From contig JAPLUI010000539.1 in the NCBI GenBank assembly GCA_026397725.1, positions 1-51,812 of the forward strand: 51,812 bases of DNA, in the 5' to 3' direction. Position 1 is the first letter of the stretch; each line of letters starts with the position of its first letter. Positions 46,865-51,812 of this stretch are shown here, piece by piece. The notes below the pieces were generated by a model. That model was not told the DNA's origin and ran no database searches. It saw only the letters and a list, made by a program, of their open reading frames with translations. The position numbers and the translations under genes are program-made. The stretch comes from Verrucomicrobiota bacterium (GTDB lineage: Bacteria; Verrucomicrobiota; Verrucomicrobiia; Verrucomicrobiales; Akkermansiaceae).

Positions 46865-48067
46865 TCAGCGCTGTCGTCTGTGCTGTTGCCGGTAGCGGGC
46901 GGGAGTGGTGTCGGCCGTGCGTTTGAAAGCCCGGTAGAGATGTTCAAGGCTGGTGTAGCCTGCCCGTTCCGCCACCTCAGCCGTTTTCAGATCGGTTTCA
47001 CAGAGCAGGCGGCCGGCTTCTTCCGCGCGGTGGCGCGCGATGTAGCGGGCAACGCTTTCGCCCAACTCGCGGCGGAAAGCAACCGTCAGGCCGCGGCGCG
47101 AAAGACCGGCCGCGGTTGCGATCTCATCGATGGAAAGCGGCGCCCTGAAATGCTCGTGAATGAAGTGAACCGCCTTCGCCACCTGGCGGTGATGCACGGC
47201 CAGCATGTTGGTGCTCTGTCGCACCACCACGCCGCGCGGCGGAAGGAGCATGGGGGCGGCCGCCGGTTTTGCGCCGCGCATCAGCCGCCCCAACAAGCGC
47301 GAGCCTTCCCTCGCGATATGTTCGAAGTCGATGTCAACCGACGAAATCGGGATCGGTGCCAGCTCGCAGACTTCGCGTTGGTTGAACAGACCCATGAGCG
47401 CCAGGTCGGCCGGCACGGCAATGCCGCTCTGCGCACAGACGCTCAGCAGGTGCGGGGCCCAATCGTCCGCGACGACCACCCCGCATGGCTTGGGCAGCTC
47501 GCGCAGTTGTTTGGCCAGCCAGCGAAGCGCGGCAGGCGTGTGGCAGGTGGCGGAGTACGGCGGCCGCGTCGTGATCCGCCGATAGAGGGGGATTTCCCGG
47601 AAATCGCCGCCTCGCTTTTCCGCGTCCTCCGCCATGGTCCGGATGCCCGGTCGCTCGTGCCAGCCGTTGCAGACATTCACAAAGGCAAGATGCCGGTACC
47701 CCTGGTCGAGCAGGTGCCCGGCCGCCAGATGACCCAGCGCCGCCGGGTCGTACGTGACCCTGCCCACCCGGTTCGCCCCCTTCGCGGCCAGGTCCCACAG
47801 CCATGCGGCGGACAGATCGACGCACGGGGTTGTCGGGTAGCGGCGCAGCACGTCCAGTTCCTCCTGCTTGCCCACGACGGCGATGATGCCGGAATACGTT
47901 TCGCCGGGCGCGGGCGTGAGCCCCATCCGGTTGTAGTTGGTGTCCAGCGTCCACCGTAGTTCCCGCGCCTGCGCGAAAATGCCGCGCATGAACTCGTACT
48001 GGTTGAATCCCAACAGCACAAGCACATGCGGATAAGCCCCGCCCCGATGTTCTGCCTTTTTTGCCAT
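46865..48067 (-). CDS. XylR-type regulator: LacI-like sensor plus AraC DNA-binding domain
   Basis: This protein of about 400 residues starts at ATG 48067 (MAKKAEHRGG). The sensor half has periplasmic-binding-protein-like strands (HVLVLLGFNQYEFMRGIF, YSGIIAVVGKQEELDVL, CVDLSAAWLWDLAA, GHLAAGHLLDQGYRHLAFV, VVVADDWAPHLLSVC, SSVDIDFEHIAREGSRLLGR). The C-terminal half is an AraC domain (SIDEIATAAGLSRRGLTVAF, TAEVAERAGYTSLEHLYRAF, TTPARYRQQ). The architecture is that of E. coli XylR, which senses a pentose. It is convergent with the GH36 gene and divergent from the 48471 gene, and so is a likely regulator of one or both. Confidence 0.8.
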   Translation of the reverse strand: MAKKAEHRGGAYPHVLVLLGFNQYEFMRGIFAQARELRWTLDTNYNRMGLTPAPGETYSGIIAVVGKQEELDVLRRYPTTPCVDLSAAWLWDLAAKGANRVGRVTYDPAALGHLAAGHLLDQGYRHLAFVNVCNGWHERPGIRTMAEDAEKRGGDFREIPLYRRITTRPPYSATCHTPAALRWLAKQLRELPKPCGVVVADDWAPHLLSVCAQSGIAVPADLALMGLFNQREVCELAPIPISSVDIDFEHIAREGSRLLGRLMRGAKPAAAPMLLPPRGVVVRQSTNMLAVHHRQVAKAVHFIHEHFRAPLSIDEIATAAGLSRRGLTVAFRRELGESVARYIARHRAEEAGRLLCETDLKTAEVAERAGYTSLEHLYRAFKRTADTTPARYRQQHRRQR

Positions 48068-48470
48068 AGTGCCCGAATCGGCAAAAATTATGCCTGAACT
48101 GACATAGCCTGGCAAGTGTTTTGTGGTAGGATTCTCACGTGCGATACAACGGCCGCTTCAGAATCATCAACCTCAGCGACCCCTTGTAGCCATCCGCACC
48201 ACGAAAACAACCAACCGAAACAAGACCCTGCTGGCGTTCGCTCCCGCCCTCTGCGGCATGCTGGCCGCGATCCCGCTTTGAGCCGCCCTCCGGCGGTCCA
48301 GTCGCGGCCAACCCGAAAAAGCAATTCCCCTTCAATCCAACCTCTCTCCTGCATCCACCAACCTCCAACATCCAACCCGCCTCCGTTGAACCGTCCCGGA
48401 TGACGATCTGATAGAAACAAACAAACAAACAAACACAGCAAACACAACACAACCAACCACAACCACAACC
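48068..48470. other. Divergent non-coding region with AAAC microsatellite
   Basis: The gap between the XylR-type gene and the 48471 gene should hold both promoters. It contains a CATCCACCAACCTCCAACATC tract related to the dispersed repeat family, a GATGACGAT word, and a run of four to five AAAC units at 48412-48440 followed by A/C-rich sequence up to the ATG. I see no gene in it and no convincing -35/-10 pair. Confidence 0.5.
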
Positions 48471-50960
48471 ATGAAAACAAACCTGCACACCACCCCGGCA
48501 CCCGGGAGACCCCGGGCGCCTTCACCCGCTCGCGCGGCGATCTTGTTATCCGCCATGCTGGCTTTCGTTCCCGCGGCGCAGGCCGCGTCCATCACTTGGG
48601 GTACCGTGGCTAACGTGGATACTGCCAATCCAGCCGGAACCATACGCAATTCCAGCAGCGGGGCATATTCCGAGTATGTCGACGCCGTGACCACCTACAC
48701 TACCGACCTGACGGTCAACAGCGTTCTGTTCCACAAATTCACACAATCAACCGCCACACCATTCTATGACAGCATCGGCAATATTAGCGTTGCTACCAAA
48801 AATACGGACGAAGACCCCACGTTCACTTTCGGTACTACTTTGAACAACGACTACGATCGATTGCTGAACTTCACTGCATTCCATGCAGTTAGCATCGACC
48901 TGAGTGGGTTAACGCCTGACCGGCAGTATCAGATCCAGGTGTGGGCACCACTTTGCTCGGTTTCTGTGAATGGTACGTTATACGACGGGGTGAAATTGAT
49001 CTCCAATACTGTGACGCAGACGGTCGTGGGAACATTCACTGCGGATGCGACCACCCAGACCCTAGCGATAGCAGATGGCGGTAATGGTTATGGAATCGAG
49101 TTCTTTCCTGGTGCCGTATCGCTCTTTGCCAAGCCTGATACTGTGATGGAAGTGGTGACGCTGGATGCCACCGGCGTGAGTTCGGTGGGCTTAGCACCAT
49201 TTTCCGCCACCTTGAACGGCACGATCAATCCCGGCGGCGGACCGGACGCGGCCGCATCATTCAATTGGGGCCCCACCGCCGGCTACGGCAACACCGTGGC
49301 GGCGACACCATCGCCTGTCAGCGGCAGCGGTGCCCAGGCCGTGAGTGCCGTGATCAGCGGCCTGGCGGCGAGCACCACCTATCATTTCCAGGCGGTCGGC
49401 AACAACGGATCGGCGATTTACGGCTCTGATATGACCTTCACCACCCCGGCGCAGATCACCACCGGAGCCGCCACCGCCATCACCGATATCGGCGCCACCT
49501 TGAATGGTACGGTCAATCCCAACGGAGTGGCCACCACCGCCTGGTTCGAGTGGGGCACGGACACTTCCTACGGCACCACCACATCGCCACACACCGACGT
49601 CGGCAGCGGCAGCGATTACGCCAGCTTCGACGCGCCGCTCACCGGCCTGGCACCCACCACGACCTATCATTTCCGGGCCGTGGCGAACGACGGCACCACC
49701 ACCGTCCAGGGACCGGACATGGTCTTCACCACGCCGGCGCAGATCACCACCGAAGCCGCCACCGCCGTCACCTATGATGGCGCCACCTTGAATGGCACGG
49801 TCAATCCCAACGGAGTGGCCACCACCGCCTGGTTCGAGTGGGGCACCGACACGTCCTACGGCAACACCACATCGCCGCACACCGATGTCGGCAGCAGCAG
49901 CGATTACGCCGACTTCAACGCGCCGATCACCGGCCTGGCAGCCACCACGACCTATCATTTCCGCGCCGTGGCAAACAACGGCACCGACACCGTCCAAGGA
50001 CCGGACATGGTCTTCACGACTCCAAGGCATAACGCGATCATCACTTGGTCCGGCGCGACGGGTGCCAATCTTGGTGACCCAGCCGAGGTTCTCAAAGGCG
50101 GGACGTATAGCGAGTATGTTGACGCCGTGACCTGCGCTCCAATCGACCACACGGTCAACGACGTTGTGTTCCATGCCTTCACGTCCTATGCTGCCAACAG
50201 TCCTAGCGGATGGAACCATAGTGGCGGCAAGATTGCGTATACATACCCCGCAGCCGGTCCGGGCGGTTACGCCACAGCGCCGACAACCAATTACGGGGAG
50301 ACGGTGGCTTATACGGTGTATACGAGCGGTAGCGGTTCAATCGAGTTCAGTGGCTTGGAGATTGGCCGCGAGTATCAGGTCCAGGCATGGGCACCCGCTT
50401 GGTACGGGGATCCTTATGTTTGGCATTTCAACATGGACGGCCTGGATTACAACACGAGCCTCAGCCCGACTTATCGCGTGGGAACATTCACGGCGGTTGA
50501 AAGTACTCAGGGCATCCCGATAACACAGGTTGATTATCTGTTCACACCCGGCGCCGTATCGCTCTTCGCCAGGCCGGTTTCCGGGACGACCTACGAGGTC
50601 TGGGCGTCCACCCACGGCATTCCCGGCGAACCCGCCGGCGGCGACTACGATGGTGACGCCATGACCAACTTCCAGGAATACGCCTTCGGTCTCGATCCCA
50701 CCAAGGGCTCGTCGGTCAACCCGATCAAAGTGCTGCTCGACAAGGTCGCAGGCACGTTCAGCTACACCCGGACGGCGGGCAGCGGTCTTACCTACACGGT
50801 GTGGACTTCGACGGACCTGCAGACTTGGGATGGCCCGGCCGCCGCGAGCCAGACGCCCCGGGTTCCGGTGGTTGACGGTGTGGAGACAGTGGACGTCCAG
50901 CTCACCGGTTACACGCCACCGCCCGGCGGCACACTCTTCGCACGCGTCAAAGCGGAGTGA
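48471..50960 (+). CDS. Secreted surface protein with fibronectin-III-like repeats
   Basis: This 829-residue protein has a long signal peptide (1-39, to AAQA). Two related sandwich domains flank the repeats: SSGAYSEYVDAVTTYTTDLT near the start and GGTYSEYVDAVTCAPIDHTV near residue 540. Between them are three FnIII-like repeats with the pattern GATLNGTVNPNG, WFEWGTDTSYG, TGLAPTTTYHFRAVANDGT. The last two share a 288-bp (96-codon) period and are almost identical. The C-terminus has YDGDAMTNFQEYAFGLDPTK, the thrombospondin-3-like linker common before the terminal domain of exported Verrucomicrobiota proteins. A role in surface attachment or glycan binding is inferred. No catalytic domain is seen. 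Confidence 0.7.
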   Translation: MKTNLHTTPAPGRPRAPSPARAAILLSAMLAFVPAAQAASITWGTVANVDTANPAGTIRNSSSGAYSEYVDAVTTYTTDLTVNSVLFHKFTQSTATPFYDSIGNISVATKNTDEDPTFTFGTTLNNDYDRLLNFTAFHAVSIDLSGLTPDRQYQIQVWAPLCSVSVNGTLYDGVKLISNTVTQTVVGTFTADATTQTLAIADGGNGYGIEFFPGAVSLFAKPDTVMEVVTLDATGVSSVGLAPFSATLNGTINPGGGPDAAASFNWGPTAGYGNTVAATPSPVSGSGAQAVSAVISGLAASTTYHFQAVGNNGSAIYGSDMTFTTPAQITTGAATAITDIGATLNGTVNPNGVATTAWFEWGTDTSYGTTTSPHTDVGSGSDYASFDAPLTGLAPTTTYHFRAVANDGTTTVQGPDMVFTTPAQITTEAATAVTYDGATLNGTVNPNGVATTAWFEWGTDTSYGNTTSPHTDVGSSSDYADFNAPITGLAATTTYHFRAVANNGTDTVQGPDMVFTTPRHNAIITWSGATGANLGDPAEVLKGGTYSEYVDAVTCAPIDHTVNDVVFHAFTSYAANSPSGWNHSGGKIAYTYPAAGPGGYATAPTTNYGETVAYTVYTSGSGSIEFSGLEIGREYQVQAWAPAWYGDPYVWHFNMDGLDYNTSLSPTYRVGTFTAVESTQGIPITQVDYLFTPGAVSLFARPVSGTTYEVWASTHGIPGEPAGGDYDGDAMTNFQEYAFGLDPTKGSSVNPIKVLLDKVAGTFSYTRTAGSGLTYTVWTSTDLQTWDGPAAASQTPRVPVVDGVETVDVQLTGYTPPPGGTLFARVKAE
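49451..50026 (+). repeat. Two tandem 288-bp FnIII-encoding repeats
   Basis: The unit beginning GCAGATCACCACCG starts at 49451 and again at 49739. The two units differ by scattered substitutions only. In-frame unequal crossover here would change the number of FnIII repeats. Confidence 0.8.
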
Positions 50961-51035
50961 AGAAATAGAGGATCGTGGATAGAAGATCGTAGATAGAAGA
51001 TCGCGGATCGAGGATCGAGGATAGAAGACGATTCT

Positions 51036-51116
51036 CCACTATCCACTATCCACTATCCACTATCCACTATCCACTATCCACTATCCACTATCCACTATCC
51101 ACTATCCACTATCCAC
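51036..51116. repeat. Heptanucleotide microsatellite CCACTAT, 11.6 copies
   Basis: 81 bp of uninterrupted 7-base units. It is perfect over its whole length, which suggests recent expansion. Confidence 0.95.
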
Positions 51117-51157
51117 GAAAGGTTTCCGGAGTTAATGGTTTTCCTCCGGATGAAAGC

Positions 51158-51186
51158 GGGGCCGCCGCTGAAGGAGTGGCGGCCCC
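51158..51186. repeat. REP-like hairpin, copy 2
   Basis: GGGGCCGCC (51158-51166) pairs perfectly with GGCGGCCCC (51178-51186). The loop and left flank match copy 1 at 294-322. It lies about 310 bp upstream of the transposase gene. Confidence 0.7.
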
Positions 51187-51241
51187 CATTTCACCCGGGT
51201 GGGTGTTAGATCGTGGAACCCGTTCCGACCATCCACCATCC

Positions 51242-51366
51242 ACATCCACCATTCAACCTCCAACCTCCAACCTCCAACCTCCGCCGCCCGGCTGAAATGC
51301 GGTCACTGACAGGTGCCAAGCTGTCATGAAGGATGTCTTCCGGAATGACGATTCGCCGCTCACATA
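51242..51366 (+). repeat. Dispersed intergenic repeat, copy C
   Basis: CCTCCAA heptamers, then GCGGTCACTGACAGGTGCCA, GTCATGAAGGATGTCTTCCG and GAATGACGATTCGCCGCTCA. It matches 541-667 and 7183-7313 over most of its length. It lacks the CAGAATT end and instead runs into GGGGACGTAAAAATAATTGA, ahead of the transposase. Confidence 0.75.
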
Positions 51367-51499
51367 TTAGGGGACGTAAAAATAATTGAAGATTGGAGTT
51401 GACTCGCTGCCGGAATGCAGTAGTCTGCGGCGGGCGACCACCTGGCGTGCCCGAATACTCTTCCACAACAATCGAAACCACCAAACCACTCCCACTCCG

Positions 51500-51812
51500 A
51501 TGAGACGCGCACGCTGGCTGGCACCCTGGAAGGACTCGACCGAGAGACCCGTGATTTACCACTGCATCACGCGGGTGGTGGAGCGACGGCTGGCGTTCGA
51601 GGCGGAGGATAAGGAGCAGTTCCGCTGCTATTTGCGGATGTATGAGAATTTCTCGGGCTGCCGGGTGCTGGCCTACTGCCTGATGGGGAACCACGTTCAC
51701 ATCCTGCTTGAGGTTGCGCCCATGCCGACGGGCGGGCTGACGGATGCGGAGTTGCTGCAACGCCTGAGGGCGATCTACCCTGCGGACGCGGTGGGGTTGG
51801 TGGCCAAGGAGT
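51500..51812 (+). CDS. REP-associated tyrosine (Y1, HUH) transposase, 5' part
   Basis: The first 104 codons are in the window and the gene continues past the end. They encode YHCITRVVERRLAFEAEDKE and the catalytic HUH strand VLAYCLMGNHVHILLEV (His-Val-His), which are hallmarks of IS200-like Y1 transposases of the REP-associated (RAYT) class. The catalytic Tyr would lie downstream of the window. These enzymes act on single-stranded palindromic REP elements, and hairpins of that kind occur at 294-322 and 51158-51186. The start ATG 51500 fits the family's usual basic N-terminus. Confidence 0.8.
   Translation, partial: MRRARWLAPWKDSTERPVIYHCITRVVERRLAFEAEDKEQFRCYLRMYENFSGCRVLAYCLMGNHVHILLEVAPMPTGGLTDAELLQRLRAIYPADAVGLVAKE

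Larger units (their letters stand above)
50961..51499. other. Repeat-rich non-coding region upstream of the transposase
   Basis: No gene is supported between the surface-protein stop and the transposase start. The interval begins with degenerate GATAGAAGATCG units (50970-51030) and then holds the CCACTAT microsatellite, a REP-like hairpin, heptamer CCTCCAA units and dispersed repeat copy C. Confidence 0.7.

Noticed and set aside
48088..48525. Minus-strand ORF with hydrophobic LFSWLWLWLVVLCLLCLFVC-type stretch, which looks like a membrane protein.
   Set aside because: The stretch is the antisense of the AAAC/ACAACC-rich leader ahead of the 48471 gene; composition alone explains it.
51036..51116. 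CCACTAT tandem array considered as a CRISPR array.
   Set aside because: The period is 7 bases with no spacers and there are no cas genes in the window.
1..51812. The pentamer CTAAC/GTTAG seems to recur inside many genes, often as a rare Leu or Asn codon context, and looked like an uptake or segregation signal.
   Set aside because: A rough count gives about 40 sites on both strands, which is below what a 60 percent GC background predicts for a pentamer. No strand bias or extended motif was apparent.

Overview
The window looks like an accessory polysaccharide-degradation locus from a GC-rich member of the Verrucomicrobiota or a close PVC relative. That call rests on three things: many secreted glycoside hydrolases with N-terminal signal peptides and concanavalin-like, malectin or Ig-like modules; a hydrazine-synthase-alpha-related c-type cytochrome; and REP-like hairpins and heptanucleotide microsatellites next to a REP-associated tyrosine transposase. 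No rRNA, tRNA, CRISPR array or phage module was seen. The taxonomic call is inference from gene content and was not tested by a search.

Layout. 1-694 is non-coding and repeat-rich. 695-4821 is a tight run of GH32-type genes: one intact, one LamG-fused, and one cut short by a transposase remnant. 4920-6365 is an AT-richer SGNH/sialate-O-acetylesterase-type gene on the minus strand, bracketed by a roughly 70-bp imperfect direct repeat. 6366-7399 is intergenic and holds a sugar-symporter remnant and a dispersed repeat. 7400-24389 is a dense plus-strand array of secreted enzymes and enzyme pieces: GH29, several GH32, a GH67-N/malectin protein, a URO-D fragment, a TIM-barrel hydrolase, GH20, LamG-GH32, GH95-like and GH140-like. 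24392-25294 is a minus-strand PocR-AraC regulator. 25546-46794 is a second plus-strand array: a chimeric ORF, a PQQ-propeller protein, a Tat-exported GH5-like protein, two GH36-like genes, a GH141-like beta-helix protein, a GH78/GH32/GH127-like triple fusion, an HzsA-like cytochrome and a GH36 alpha-galactosidase. 46865-48067 is a minus-strand XylR-type regulator. 48471-50960 encodes a secreted fibronectin-III protein. 50961-51812 is repeat-rich and ends in the start of the REP-associated transposase gene.

How the genes may work together. GH29, GH95-like, GH141-like, GH36, GH20, GH78, GH127-like and esterase functions together suggest attack on a fucose-, galactose- and rhamnose-containing, possibly acetylated glycan. 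The GH32-type proteins would trim fructan-like or related furanosidic material. The two AraC-type regulators, one with a PocR and one with a LacI-like sensor domain, are the obvious candidates for substrate-responsive control.

The most unusual aspect is the mosaic character of the locus. At least a dozen genes have lost internal segments, lost an end, or been fused to a piece of another gene. Near-identical 5' modules (leader, signal peptide, first domain) sit in front of unrelated or strongly diverged 3' modules. Three GH32 paralogues have lost the catalytic beta-propeller, and two of these remain open and in frame with similar junctions. This could reflect recombination-driven module shuffling followed by decay, or it could be an assembly artefact of a repetitive locus. 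Long reads spanning the junctions would decide.
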